64,000 bases of DNA from Arthrobacter sp. ISL-30 (GCF_018613855.1 NZ_JAGGPK010000016.1:1-64000), one strand, 5' to 3'; shown: positions 35,350 through 44,942, numbered from the stretch's first letter. Notes: generated by a model from the letters alone, not told the origin. Translations and numbers: made by a program.

Positions 35350-36135
35350 TTAGTCTGCCTGCCCGGGGTCCTGGTTGATTTTGAAGATGGCGCCCGTGGG
35401 GTCAGCCAGCGTTGCCATGCGCCCGAACGGTGTGTCCTGCGCGGGCTCGATGAGCGTGGCGCCCAGCGCGAGCGCAGACTCAATGGTGGCGTCGGCATCG
35501 TCGACGCCGAAATATATCTGCCAGTTGGACGGCACCTGCTCCGGGAGGAACGCGGACGCGTCCATAATGCCGGCCTTGGCATCGTCGCCTGCCCCCAGGG
35601 TGGTGTAGCGGAATTCGGGGGTGTCACTCATGACGTCCGTTTCCCAGCCAAACACCTTCTGGTAGAAGGCAACGGCGGGGTCGTAGTCCTTCGCGTGGAG
35701 CTCATGCCATACCGGCGTTCCGGGTTCGGCCGCGGCTTCGTAGCCCTGGTGCCGGCCAAACTGCCAGGCACCGACAGGGGCTCCGGTTGCATCCCCGAAC
35801 ATCGCCATGTGTCCCTGTTCCGGTACCTCCATGGGTTCGAGGAAGACCTGGCCGCCGTTCGCGGCTGCCGCTTCGGCGGTGGCGTTGATGTCATCAGTGC
35901 GGAGGTACGTCGACCAGACATCGGGCATCTGGGCCATGTCCTCCTGCTTCTGCATAATCCCCGCGACCATGTTTCCGTCCTTGAACGCCGTGATGTAGCC
36001 GCCGTACAACTCCTCGTCACCGGCTTCATAGGTCCAGCCAAAGAGTGCGGAGTAGAACGTCTTGGCTCTTTCGGTGTCCGAGGTCATCAGGTCGATCCAG
36101 CAAGGTGCGCCGGGGGTAATTTCTGGTTTCGGCAT
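35350..36135 (-). CDS. Two-domain VOC family protein
   Basis: A 261-residue protein with two VOC units: the first begins PCWIDLMTSDTERAKTFYSALFGW, the second WHELHAKDYDPAVAFYQKVFGW. ATG 36135 has AGGAG seven bases ahead; an upstream TTG frame (36171) lacks one. Such tandem VOC proteins occur widely in actinobacteria; function unknown. Confidence 0.87.
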   Translation of the reverse strand: MPKPEITPGAPCWIDLMTSDTERAKTFYSALFGWTYEAGDEELYGGYITAFKDGNMVAGIMQKQEDMAQMPDVWSTYLRTDDINATAEAAAANGGQVFLEPMEVPEQGHMAMFGDATGAPVGAWQFGRHQGYEAAAEPGTPVWHELHAKDYDPAVAFYQKVFGWETDVMSDTPEFRYTTLGAGDDAKAGIMDASAFLPEQVPSNWQIYFGVDDADATIESALALGATLIEPAQDTPFGRMATLADPTGAIFKINQDPGQAD

Positions 36136-36297
36136 AGTGTGGCTCCTGGTTTGATCCGGTTGATCCGACAAGGTGGGGTCCAGCGACGTGCGCCGCGGAC
36201 GGTGGATATGCGGTGGAGACAGTCAGAACACTATGCCGGACCTCTGACAGTTTTCAATGCCTGCGCCGTGAGTTCCAGGTGAACCTTCCATGGCAGC

Positions 36298-36337
36298 AAA
36301 AAGGCCCCGGTTCCTGAACTAGTCAGAAGCCGGGGCC
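36298..36337 (-). terminator. Terminator after tRNA-Ser(TGA)
   Basis: GGCCCCGG / CCGGGGCC arms with an internal partly paired loop; minus-strand TTTTT follows directly. Confidence 0.8.
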
Positions 36338-36344
36338 CACTGCG

Positions 36345-36432
36345 CGGAAGGTATGGGATTTGAACCCATGAGACGGGGTTGCCGCCTACTGGTTTTCAAG
36401 ACCAGCTCCTTCGGCCGCTCGGACAACCTTCC
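36345..36432 (-). tRNA. tRNA-Ser(TGA)
   Basis: An 88-nt class II tRNA, minus strand. Acceptor GGAAGGT/ACCTTCC, anticodon loop CTTGAAA (TGA), long variable arm, T loop GGTTCAAATCC. Confidence 0.95.
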
Positions 36433-36542
36433 CTGACTAGTAGTGTTTCATAGGGAGTTGGCTGCAACAAAAAATTCCCGGCATTTTGGTGTAGGAAATG
36501 GGAAGTCGTTGCAGGAATGGGCCAGGAGAAGGGGAGCTTGCC

Positions 36543-37526
36543 ATGAAAGCCGTCTTTATTTCGCAGCCGGGCGGACCGGAAGTGTTGGAGATCCGCGACG
36601 TTCCCGCTCCGGTGCCCGGCCCCGGCGAGGTGCTCATCGACGTCGTCGCTGCCGGCCTAAACCGGGCTGACGTGCAGCAGCGGCGCGGTTTCTATCCGCC
36701 GCCGCCAGGCGCTTCCGAGATTCCGGGACTTGAGGTGTCAGGACGCATTGCCGCTTTCGGCCCCAACGTCGGGAAGCCTTTCTCGGTCGGCGACAAGGTG
36801 GTAGCGCTGCTTGCGGGCGGCGGATATGCCCAGCAGGTGGCGGTGCCAGCCGAACAGGTCCTGCGAGTGCCCGACGGCGTCGACCTCGTCACTGCGGCCG
36901 CCCTGCCGGAAGCAGCAGCCACCGTATATTCAAACCTGGTCATGACGGCGCAGCTGCAGGCGGGCGAGACGGTGCTCATCCACGGGGCAACCGGCGGCAT
37001 CGGAACCATGGCCATCCAACTGGCCAAGGCCCTGGGAGCGAAAGTGGCGACCACAGCAGGTTCGGAAGAGAAGGTTGGCACTGCCAAGGCTTTCCTCGGA
37101 GCCGATATCGCCATCAACTACGCCGAGAGTGACTTCGCCCAAAGCCTGAAGGAGCTAAACGGTGGAAAGGGCGCCGACGTCATCCTCGACGTCGTGGGCG
37201 CCAAGTACCTCAAGCAAAACCTTGAGGCCCTTTCCGAGTACGGGCGCTTGATCGTGATCGGCCTCCAAGGCGGAGCCAAAGGGGAACTCGATCTTGGCCT
37301 GCTGCTCAGGAAGCGCGCAGCGATCATTGGCACGGTGCTTCGCCCCCGATCCGTCGCCGAGAAGGGCATCATCATGAATGCCGTCCGCGACTCCGTCTGG
37401 CCGCTTGTCAGCGAGGGGCGCATCAAGCCGCTGGTAGCGAAGTCATTTCCGCTCCAGCAGGTCCAGGACGCGCATGAGTACTTCGACTCCGGCGAGCACG
37501 TGGGCAAGGTCCTGATGCTCCTCTAG
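36543..37526 (+). CDS. NAD(P)H-quinone oxidoreductase, PIG3-type MDR protein
   Basis: A 327-residue zinc-free MDR enzyme of the quinone oxidoreductase group. GLNRADVQQRRGFYPPPPGAS is typical of PIG3/QorB-like members, and the NADPH loop is HGATGGIGTMAIQLA. ATG 36543 follows GGAGAAGGGGAG. The PadR regulator gene begins 21 bases downstream and may control or share the transcript. Confidence 0.9.
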   Translation: MKAVFISQPGGPEVLEIRDVPAPVPGPGEVLIDVVAAGLNRADVQQRRGFYPPPPGASEIPGLEVSGRIAAFGPNVGKPFSVGDKVVALLAGGGYAQQVAVPAEQVLRVPDGVDLVTAAALPEAAATVYSNLVMTAQLQAGETVLIHGATGGIGTMAIQLAKALGAKVATTAGSEEKVGTAKAFLGADIAINYAESDFAQSLKELNGGKGADVILDVVGAKYLKQNLEALSEYGRLIVIGLQGGAKGELDLGLLLRKRAAIIGTVLRPRSVAEKGIIMNAVRDSVWPLVSEGRIKPLVAKSFPLQQVQDAHEYFDSGEHVGKVLMLL

Positions 37527-37547
37527 GGAGCCTGCTCTAATAGGACC

Positions 37548-38132
37548 ATGTCGATCCGTAACAGCCTGCTCGCGCTCCTGCACGACCAGCCCCGCTACGG
37601 ATACCAGCTTCGCGCCGAATTCGAGGACCGCACCGGCGCCATGTGGCCCCTGAATATCGGTCAGGTCTACACCACCTTGGACCGTTTGGAGCGTGACGGG
37701 CTGGTTTCCAAAATGGGCGACGACGGCGACGGCCACGTCGTCTACGGCATCACCGAAGCGGGACGAATGGAAGTTCGCGAGTGGTTTCCAGCCGCCGTCG
37801 GACGCCGGACTCCACCGCGCAATGAACTCGCGATCAAACTAGCGCTCGCGGTGACCTTGCCAGGAGTGGATGTCGCCCCTGTCATCCGGGCACAGCGTGC
37901 AGCATCGCGGGCAGCACTGCAGGACTACACAAAGTCCCGTCGCGACACGGTTGCCAACCAGCGGCCAGCAGACACCGCCTGGCTGCTGGTCCTGGACTCA
38001 CTGATCTTCCAGACCGAGGCCGAGCTTCGGTGGCTTGACCTGTGCGAGGCCCGCATGGCGCAGTTGCAGCAGAACCGATCATTCAAATCCACAGGCAAGG
38101 CCAGCGGCGGCGAAACGGCCCGCCGACCGTAG
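37548..38132 (+). CDS. PadR-family transcriptional regulator
   Basis: A 194-residue regulator with the PadR winged helix (IRNSLLALLHDQPRYGYQLRAEFEDRTG..WPLNIGQVYTTLDRLERDGLV) and a C-terminal helical dimerisation part. PadR proteins often repress neighbouring detoxification or efflux genes; the quinone reductase upstream is a candidate target. Confidence 0.92.
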   Translation: MSIRNSLLALLHDQPRYGYQLRAEFEDRTGAMWPLNIGQVYTTLDRLERDGLVSKMGDDGDGHVVYGITEAGRMEVREWFPAAVGRRTPPRNELAIKLALAVTLPGVDVAPVIRAQRAASRAALQDYTKSRRDTVANQRPADTAWLLVLDSLIFQTEAELRWLDLCEARMAQLQQNRSFKSTGKASGGETARRP

Positions 38133-38318
38133 CCCCCGACGTGAGGATCAGCACACCCGTCGCATCAATGGCACCGCTCACAGAATTGTGTTCCAAGATC
38201 CCGGCGTAGCTCCGCTTTTATGTCGCAACCCATTGGTAGGGTGCTCTGCAGCACGCCACGCGCAGCGCTCGCAAGGGCACTCGCGGCACACCAGTCGCAC
38301 CAGGCTCAAGGAGGAGAC

Positions 38319-40607
38319 ATGGGCAAAATGCCCGATGGAACGCAAAGCACGGGAACGGTGGACGAGCAGATGGAGCACGATCCGACGCTCCCAGCTCCTG
38401 CCGTGGAGGATTCCGTCAGGGAGGCGGAGGAGCGGAAGTGGACACCCTTGCGGATCGGGGTCTGGGTGGCAATTTCCCTCTTGGGCGGAATCGCCTGGTT
38501 CATGCTTGCCATTGTTCGTGGCGAGGCGGTCAACGCGATCTGGTTCGTGTTCGCGTCTGTCTGCACCTACCTCATCGGGTACCGCTTCTACTCCAAGGTG
38601 ATTGAGCGTTACCTGTTGAAGCCCAACGACAGGAGGGCGACGCCGGCCGAGTACAAGGCTGACGGCAAGGACTATGTCCGCACCGACCGAAACGTCCTCT
38701 TCGGCCATCACTTCGCGGCCATCGCCGGTGCGGGGCCACTGGTCGGACCGGTCATCGCCGCCCAAATGGGCTACCTGCCCGGCACTATCTGGATCATTCT
38801 CGGCGTGGTGCTGGCCGGTGCCGTCCAGGACTACCTGGTGATGTTCTTCTCCATGCGCCGAGGCGGCCGATCGCTGGGCCAGATGGCGCGCGAAGAACTC
38901 GGCGTCGTCGGCGGCACCGCCGCACTGATCGCCACGCTCCTGATCATGATCATCATCGTGGCCATCCTCGCCCTTGTGGTGGTCAACGCACTTGGCGAAA
39001 GCCCCTGGGGCGTCTTCTCCGTCGGCATGACTATTCCGATTGCCCTGTTTATGGGCGTCTACCTTCGCTTTATCCGGCCGGGCAGGGTCCTGGAGGTTTC
39101 CATCATCGGTTTCGTGCTTCTGCTTGCGGCGATCATCGGCGGCGGCGCCGTGGCCAGCACGGAATGGGGTGCGGCCTTCTTCCACCTGGACAAAGTCACT
39201 ATTGCGTGGGGCATCATCATCTACGGTTTCATCGCCGCCGTCCTTCCCGTCTGGCTCCTGCTGGCACCCAGGGACTATCTGTCCACCTTCATGAAAATCG
39301 GGGTCATTGTGATGCTGGCGCTGGCCATCGTCGTCGTCCGTCCCGAGATCACGGTTCCGGCCATCAGCGAGTTCGCGAGCCGTGAAAACGGCCCCGTGTT
39401 CTCAGGGGCGCTGTTCCCGTTCCTGTTCGTGACTATCGCCTGTGGTGCCCTGTCCGGCTTCCACGCGCTCATTTCCTCCGGCACCACCCCCAAGCTGATC
39501 GAGAAGGAGCGCCAAACCCGCTTTATCGGCTACGGCGGAATGCTGATGGAGTCCTTTGTCGCCATCATGGCCCTGGTTGCAGCGATCTCGATCGACCGGG
39601 GAATCTACTTCGCAATGAACGCTCCCGTTGCCCTTACGGGCGGAACGGTCGAGTCCGCCGCCCAATGGGTGAACAGCCTTGGCCTGTCCGGAGTCAACAT
39701 CACCCCCGGCGACCTCGCACAAACCGCCAATGATGTCGGTGAGCCCAGCATCGTCTCCCGTTCCGGCGGGGCCCCCACACTCGCCGTCGGCCTCGCCCAC
39801 ATCATGCAGCAGTTCATCGGCGGGACTGCCATGATGGCGTTCTGGTACCACTTCGCCATCATGTTCGAGGCACTCTTCATCCTCACCGCCGTCGACGCCG
39901 GAACCCGGGTGGCGCGCTTTATGCTGCAGGACTCCATTGGCAACTTCATCCCGAAGTTCAAGGAAGCCTCCTGGCGGCCAGGGGCCTGGCTGTGCACTGC
40001 CATCATGGTAGGTGCCTGGGGTGCCGTCCTGCTCCTGGGGGTCACGGATCCCCTCGGTGGGATCAATACCTTTTTCCCGCTTTTCGGCATCGCCAACCAG
40101 TTGCTTGCCGCCATTGCCCTGGCTGTCTGCATGGCTATAGCCGCCAAGGGAGGAGCGTTCAAGTATCTCTGGATCGTGGCCCTGCCGCTGGTGTTTGCCG
40201 CTGTCGTGACCATTACGGCCAGCATGCACAAGATCTTTTCCCCGGTTCCCGCTGTCGGCTACTTTGCCAATAATGCCGCCTTCTCCAAGGCTCTTGACGA
40301 AGGAAAGACGAGCTTTGGCACTGCCCGGACGGTTGAAGCCATGGAAGCAGTGGTCCGGAACACCATGATCCAGGGCGTGCTGTCGGTGATCTTCGTGGTG
40401 CTGAGCATCATTGTGATCATCACGGCGATCATCGCCACCCTTAGGTCTATTCGCGACGGCGGCGGGCACAGCCACGAAGACCCCGGCCGTCCTTCCCGCG
40501 TCTATGCCCCGGCAGGGCTGATCCCGACGCCTGCGGAGCGCGAGCTCATGGCCGAATGGGCCAAGGTCCCGCTCGAGAAGCGCCTGGAAACGCCGAGGCA
40601 TCACTGA
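38319..40607 (+). CDS. cstA: Carbon starvation protein CstA-like peptide/pyruvate transporter
   Basis: A 762-residue membrane protein with about 18 helices. The family block FGHHFAAIAGAGPLVGPVIAAQMGY and the following QDYLVMFFSMRRGG are typical. CstA-type carriers take up peptides or pyruvate when carbon is short. ATG 38319 has GGAGGAG directly ahead; upstream in-frame codons are hydrophilic and unrelated. The small YbdD-like gene overlaps its stop (TGATG), the usual pairing. Confidence 0.93.
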   Translation: MGKMPDGTQSTGTVDEQMEHDPTLPAPAVEDSVREAEERKWTPLRIGVWVAISLLGGIAWFMLAIVRGEAVNAIWFVFASVCTYLIGYRFYSKVIERYLLKPNDRRATPAEYKADGKDYVRTDRNVLFGHHFAAIAGAGPLVGPVIAAQMGYLPGTIWIILGVVLAGAVQDYLVMFFSMRRGGRSLGQMAREELGVVGGTAALIATLLIMIIIVAILALVVVNALGESPWGVFSVGMTIPIALFMGVYLRFIRPGRVLEVSIIGFVLLLAAIIGGGAVASTEWGAAFFHLDKVTIAWGIIIYGFIAAVLPVWLLLAPRDYLSTFMKIGVIVMLALAIVVVRPEITVPAISEFASRENGPVFSGALFPFLFVTIACGALSGFHALISSGTTPKLIEKERQTRFIGYGGMLMESFVAIMALVAAISIDRGIYFAMNAPVALTGGTVESAAQWVNSLGLSGVNITPGDLAQTANDVGEPSIVSRSGGAPTLAVGLAHIMQQFIGGTAMMAFWYHFAIMFEALFILTAVDAGTRVARFMLQDSIGNFIPKFKEASWRPGAWLCTAIMVGAWGAVLLLGVTDPLGGINTFFPLFGIANQLLAAIALAVCMAIAAKGGAFKYLWIVALPLVFAAVVTITASMHKIFSPVPAVGYFANNAAFSKALDEGKTSFGTARTVEAMEAVVRNTMIQGVLSVIFVVLSIIVIITAIIATLRSIRDGGGHSHEDPGRPSRVYAPAGLIPTPAERELMAEWAKVPLEKRLETPRHH

Positions 40608-40798
40608 TGAGGCGTGCGATTAGCGGACTTCGGAGCTTCGCCGCTTATCTTGGAGCGGTAATGGGAGCGGATGCCTACGGCAAGTACCTCGAGCACCATG
40701 CTGCCTCGGGGCACTCGGGCAGGCCGATGACCGAGCGCGAGTTCTGGCGGGATCGCACAGACCGGCAGGACGTGAGTCCCCAGGGCAGGTGTTGCTGA
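40607..40798 (+). CDS. YbdD/YjiX-family small protein, CstA partner
   Basis: A 63-residue protein starting at the ATG that overlaps the cstA stop. AYLGAVMGADAYGKYLEHH, then SGRPMTEREFWRDR, are the family core. Members are thought to be needed for CstA-type pyruvate uptake. The final CC is extra. Confidence 0.9.
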   Translation: MRRAISGLRSFAAYLGAVMGADAYGKYLEHHAASGHSGRPMTEREFWRDRTDRQDVSPQGRCC

Positions 40799-40799
40799 C

Positions 40800-41318
40800 G
40801 TGCCACCACCGGCAGGAGACGATGATGACCGTCCAAAGGGGCCGGCTGAAACCCTGCTGATGAAGCCGGAAAAATTCTTCATCAGACTGCTTGAGCCGGG
40901 GGATGAAGCGGTTCTCAACCTCTTGGCTGAGCAGGACAATCTCTTCGATCAGGACCCGTCCGTGCCCCCGTCGGGTGCCCTGTCTGTCGACGGCGCACGG
41001 TCGTTCCTGTCCGACCCCTCCGTGCTGTTCTGGCTGGCGGAGCTGGGAACGGAGATCATGGGGTTCCTGCACTGCTACATCCAGCGGCACAGGACTGCAG
41101 GACCATGGGCAGAGCTCCTTCTGATGGAGATGGGCACCCGGGTTGACTGGCGTCGAAGGGGCGTAGGCCGCGCGCTTCTGGCGGCCATGGAGGACTGGAT
41201 GCACGGGAGAGGTGTGAGGGAAGTATGGGTCCCGGCGAACACCTATGCAACGCCCTTTTACGAAAAATGTGGTTTCGCTAAGGACGAAGGCGAAATCCTG
41301 GTCCGTGCGGTGGGCTGA
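40800..41318 (+). CDS. GNAT-family N-acetyltransferase
   Basis: A 172-residue GNAT enzyme. The acetyl-CoA loop is RRRGVGRALL (R-R-x-G-x-G-R/A), followed by the GVREVWVPANTYATPFYEKCGF helix-strand. GTG 40800 lies just after the YbdD-like gene; ATG 40860, 20 codons in, is an alternative start. Substrate unknown. Confidence 0.83.
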   Translation: MPPPAGDDDDRPKGPAETLLMKPEKFFIRLLEPGDEAVLNLLAEQDNLFDQDPSVPPSGALSVDGARSFLSDPSVLFWLAELGTEIMGFLHCYIQRHRTAGPWAELLLMEMGTRVDWRRRGVGRALLAAMEDWMHGRGVREVWVPANTYATPFYEKCGFAKDEGEILVRAVG

Positions 41319-41343
41319 CCCGCGGCCATGAGAGTATGAACGC

Positions 41344-41994
41344 ATGAGCGATCAGGATGACACTCAGCAAGGCAGCACTTCCGACGACGAGCTCGTGGAG
41401 GGCACCCCGGTGGATAACCAAAAGGCGCAGGCCAGCACCAACGGGCCTGGCATCCCGGGCACCCCTGTGGGCAGGATCAAGGGCTCAAGCCTTCAGGACC
41501 TGGTTGATGAACCGGCGAAGGTGATGCGAATTGGCACCATGATCCGCCAGTTGCTTGAGGAAGTGAAGGCGGCGCCGCTTGACGACGCAGCCCGGGGACG
41601 CCTGGCGGAAATCCACGAGCGGTCCATCAAGGAGCTCGAGGACGGGCTGGCTCCGGAGCTCGTTGCCGAACTGGAGCGAATCAGCCTGCCCTTTCCTGAT
41701 GCTGCCTCGCCCTCGGACGCCGAACTCCGCATCGCGCAAGCGCAGCTGGTCGGCTGGCTTGAAGGGCTGTTCCACGGCATCCAGACAGCAATCGCTGCCC
41801 AGCACGCCGCCCGGGAGCACGCCGCAGCACAATTGCAGATGCGGCAGTTACCGCCTGGAACCGTGATAGCCCCGGGTGTGATCATTGGCGAGAACGGGGA
41901 GCCCCAGAGGGCGTCGGCCCCTGACGGTGCGAACAACCCGGCGAAGGGGGTCCCGGTGGAAGACCCGGACCACGGCCCGGGTCAGTATCTCTGA
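41344..41994 (+). CDS. bpa: Bacterial proteasome activator Bpa
   Basis: A 216-residue DUF2587 protein. A central four-helix region (about 55-170) should form the dodecameric ring, and the protein ends in GQYL, the C-terminal motif that docks into the 20S proteasome. Bpa opens the gate without ATP and helps degrade unfolded or specific proteins. The N terminus is acidic and disordered. The proteasome genes themselves are not in this window. Confidence 0.93.
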   Translation: MSDQDDTQQGSTSDDELVEGTPVDNQKAQASTNGPGIPGTPVGRIKGSSLQDLVDEPAKVMRIGTMIRQLLEEVKAAPLDDAARGRLAEIHERSIKELEDGLAPELVAELERISLPFPDAASPSDAELRIAQAQLVGWLEGLFHGIQTAIAAQHAAREHAAAQLQMRQLPPGTVIAPGVIIGENGEPQRASAPDGANNPAKGVPVEDPDHGPGQYL

Positions 41995-42002
41995 GCCGCG
42001 GC

Positions 42003-42452
42003 TTGGGGTTCTTTGGGCCCGCCCGACAGGGGCGGAAGGACGACGTCGAATTGGGCAAGGGCCTGTGGCGGCGTGCCCACGATCGTTTTCATCGAGGCCT
42101 CGATCGGTACCATCAAGTCCTTGAAGGTGTGGAAGACGAGCAGCTCTACGACGAGCTCGTTCATATTGCCAATCAGCTCGCGGACTTGTCGCCGCGCGTC
42201 CGCCTTGTCTGCGTCGAGGCCCAGCGGCTGGTTCCTAGCGATGGACTGGACATCCCTGGTTCACTCGCGGGAGTTCATCGGGCCCTATCGAAGGCCGGAA
42301 ATTCCCTGGCCACCACGGCTGAAGCTGCCGCCATGCTTAGGCTGGCCGTGGGACCCATACCGGTTGGCGCAGCGTCCGTGCACCGTCGTGCGGAAGCAGT
42401 CTTCGAACAAGTGGCTGAAGCCGAACGGCTGCTCTCCGAGGCCGGCGGCTAG
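42003..42452 (+). CDS. Hypothetical helical protein downstream of bpa
   Basis: A 149-residue mainly helical protein beginning at TTG eight bases after bpa. No signal or membrane segment and no recognised family; the RFHRGLDRYHQVLEGVEDEQLYDELVHIANQLADL section suggests a helical bundle. Same-strand tight spacing suggests cotranscription with bpa. Confidence 0.7.
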   Translation: MGFFGPARQGRKDDVELGKGLWRRAHDRFHRGLDRYHQVLEGVEDEQLYDELVHIANQLADLSPRVRLVCVEAQRLVPSDGLDIPGSLAGVHRALSKAGNSLATTAEAAAMLRLAVGPIPVGAASVHRRAEAVFEQVAEAERLLSEAGG

Positions 42453-42531
42453 CTGCAAGACAAGCATCCAGGTTCCGCTTCAGGAAATTAGCTGCAGACG
42501 CCGCTATTCCTAGGTTGCAACTAATTAGTCA

Positions 42532-43089
42532 ATGGACCGTCTTGGGCTGGACACCCTTGACCTGTACCTCATCCACTGGGAGCAGCCCAGACAGGACAAG
42601 TACGTGGACAGCTGGAAAGCCCTCATAGAGTTGCAGAAGCGGGGAAGGGTGAAGTCCATCGGCGTCTCCAACTTCACCCCCGAGGGGTTGCAGCGCATCA
42701 TCGACGAGACAGGCGTTGTGCCTGCCATTAACCAAGTCGAACTGCACCCGTTCTTCAACCAGTTGGAGCTGCGCGATTTCAATGCATCCAAGGGCATCCT
42801 GACTCAGGCCTGGTCACCGCTCGGCCAGGGGGGTGAGCTCCTGGCGAACTCGGTCATCGCGGAGGTCGCCGCAAAGCACGGGGCGAGCCCTGCACAGGTG
42901 GTCATTGCGTGGCACCTGGCCACCGGCAACGTGGTGATCCCCAAGTCCGTGACGGAATCCCGGATCCAGGAGAATTTCGCCGCGCTTGGCCTGATACTGG
43001 ACGCCGCGGACATTGAAGCCATTAACGGCTTGGACCGCGGGAACGAGGGCCGAATCGGACCTGACCCTGCAGTTTCCGACTTCGCCTGA
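42532..43089 (+). pseudogene. Aldo/keto reductase missing its N-terminal third
   Basis: About 185 residues match the C-terminal two thirds of an AKR (LDTLDLYLIHWEQP with the active-site His, SIGVSNF, NQVELHPF, IPKSVTESRIQENF). A full AKR is about 275 residues; the missing N-terminal 90 hold the catalytic Tyr, Asp and Lys. The upstream sequence GGTTGCAACTAATTAG looks like part of a MarR/HxlR-type operator rather than coding sequence, so the 5' end was lost by deletion or replacement. Confidence 0.8.
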
Positions 43090-43119
43090 GGCGGAATGCC
43101 CCTGACGCGGAACGCAGAA

Positions 43120-43148
43120 GGCCCTCGGTTCCTTGGAGCCGAGGGTCC
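43120..43148. terminator. Hairpin between converging genes
   Basis: GGCCCTCGG / CCGAGGGTC arms with a 10-nt loop; no clear T-run on either strand. Confidence 0.45.
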
Positions 43149-43172
43149 CGGCACCCCTAAATAATCGGCACG

Positions 43173-44876
43173 TCATGGGGCAGGACGGGAACCCGAATCG
43201 GTTTGCATTCCGCCCGAAACGGGCCGGAATTCCCACTTGTACGAACCGTCAGCGTTCAGCGTAAGGCGCAAATGCCCCCATGTGTCGCTGAACTTCTTTT
43301 CCACGTAGGCGGGATTGCTGGTAAAGGCCCGGAGACCGATTCCGCCCGTCGATACCTGGAACTGCTGCATCCCGTTGGCCACGCACTGATCGGCGTTGTT
43401 CACCGGGCACGTGCGCTCATAGTTGTGCTGGGAGCCGGACAAGAGAACCCGCACCCCGTTGTACCAGAACATGTCGATCCACGGCTTCGCCCGCGTGAAG
43501 CGGGTGTGACTGGATGTGTCGCTCGTGAAATACGGATCGTGGTAGACGGCCAACAGGTGCTTACCGGCAGCCTTAGCCCGCTTCAGGTCCGCGTCCATCT
43601 CAGCCGTCATGGCCTGCGCACGGGTCGTGTCGTAACGCCAGGTAGCGGTGGGGGCAATCAAAATGTGCCAATTGCCCCTGTCGTACGCATACCACTCTAG
43701 GGCGTCTTGGAACCGTCCCAGCGTCGTGTTGGTTGCGCTCTTGGTGGTCGCGCCAGCGCACTCGCCGTTCATGAAGCGGTCTACGTCATCATTCACGCCG
43801 GGCTGCACATCGTGATTTGGTCCCGTGGTCCAGAACGTCTTGGCAACGGCACCGCCCCACAGCTTGTTCCAGTAGGACGTGAGCTCGGAACAAGTGCCCT
43901 TGTCGTACTGGAAATCACCGAGCGCGAGGAAGTGGTCCAAAGTGCCTGCGTTCAAATCCGCGACGATGCTGGCCGCGTTCTTACCGCTGGGGGAAGTCGT
44001 GGACGTGTTCCCGCTGGGGTTCATATCACCAGCTGCCGCAAACGTAACGCTTTCGCCGCGAAGCGTTGTAGTCGTGGTTGCGGGAATGTCATAGACGCGC
44101 ACCCAATCCACGCGCATTTCCCCGGGCCCGTCAGGTGTGCTGTCCGGGAACCAGTCGAGTTGAAGCGTCTGATGCATGGGCCCGGGAGGCAAGTGCGCCG
44201 GGTTCGTATCCCGGAACCATTCCACGCCGTCCACATATCCGACAATCCCCCTGTCAGTCCACTCAATCGCGTAGTTGTGGAACTGGGACACGTCGAGGGG
44301 CTTAGACCCTGAGGTCTGCGAATTCCCGCACGAGTAGTGCTGGAAGAACTTGATCACATTCCAAACGCCCGTAGTTTCCGCGTAATTAATTTCGCCGTCA
44401 CACGGCCAGTTCCCGCTATCCGGCCAGAGAAGCGACACAATATGGTATTCATTGTCGCCCGAGCCAGCCGCGCGGACTTCCCAGCGGCCATACTTGCGCC
44501 TGTCGAACTTAGCGGACATTCCGGCAGTGGTGCCGTCCGGGGTTCCAGTTATCACCATCTTGGAACCGTCAACCACGACCTGCTGCGGGGAACGGATTCC
44601 ATTACCCGCGTGCCCGACACTGTCGTAGACGTTCCACTTCGCCGGGTCAGGCGCCCCGGTGTAGTTGAATTCGTCCCCAGCTACAGGCGTTCCCCAACTC
44701 TGCGTAGCGGCGGCAGTCGTGCCGTCGCCCGAAGGCGCGGGGCTCGTCGTGGTCGGCGCCGGGGCCGATGCGGTAGTGCTGGATGGTGCCGGGGGTGCCG
44801 TGACGGTTTCGGCACAGCCAGTGAGTGCCAAAGCGGCAGTCCCCAGAACTGCCGCGACTTTAGCCTTCAATGACAT
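43173..44876 (-). CDS. Lipoprotein fusing a GH16 domain to a metallophosphoesterase domain
   Basis: A 567-residue exported lipoprotein (lipobox ALTGC, Cys21), then a Ser/Thr/Pro linker. Residues about 62-263 are a GH16 jellyroll: the active-site strand reads GEINYAE (162-167), where GH16 enzymes usually have E-I-D-x-(x)-E, so the middle Asp is Asn164. A Thr hinge leads to a metallophosphoesterase from about 275: GDMN, ALGDFQYD, GPNHD, AVYHDPYF and GSQHNYER. The last motif is normally GHxHxYER; here the first His is Ser. Both domains thus keep the fold and most ligands but differ at key positions. It may bind or cut a surface polysaccharide or phosphoester. Base use is slightly less GC-rich than its neighbours. 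Confidence 0.85.
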   Translation of the reverse strand: MSLKAKVAAVLGTAALALTGCAETVTAPPAPSSTTASAPAPTTTSPAPSGDGTTAAATQSWGTPVAGDEFNYTGAPDPAKWNVYDSVGHAGNGIRSPQQVVVDGSKMVITGTPDGTTAGMSAKFDRRKYGRWEVRAAGSGDNEYHIVSLLWPDSGNWPCDGEINYAETTGVWNVIKFFQHYSCGNSQTSGSKPLDVSQFHNYAIEWTDRGIVGYVDGVEWFRDTNPAHLPPGPMHQTLQLDWFPDSTPDGPGEMRVDWVRVYDIPATTTTTLRGESVTFAAAGDMNPSGNTSTTSPSGKNAASIVADLNAGTLDHFLALGDFQYDKGTCSELTSYWNKLWGGAVAKTFWTTGPNHDVQPGVNDDVDRFMNGECAGATTKSATNTTLGRFQDALEWYAYDRGNWHILIAPTATWRYDTTRAQAMTAEMDADLKRAKAAGKHLLAVYHDPYFTSDTSSHTRFTRAKPWIDMFWYNGVRVLLSGSQHNYERTCPVNNADQCVANGMQQFQVSTGGIGLRAFTSNPAYVEKKFSDTWGHLRLTLNADGSYKWEFRPVSGGMQTDSGSRPAP

Positions 44877-44942
44877 GACTACCTTTCAGAGTTTGAAAAT
44901 CTAGTTTGCCCCATTTTTCCAGTCAATGGTCACGTTGGGACG

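Noticed and set aside
38178..40604. Long minus-strand frames opposite cstA
   Set aside because: Rich in His/Asp/Gly, the expected reverse reading of membrane-protein codons; no domain or start signal.
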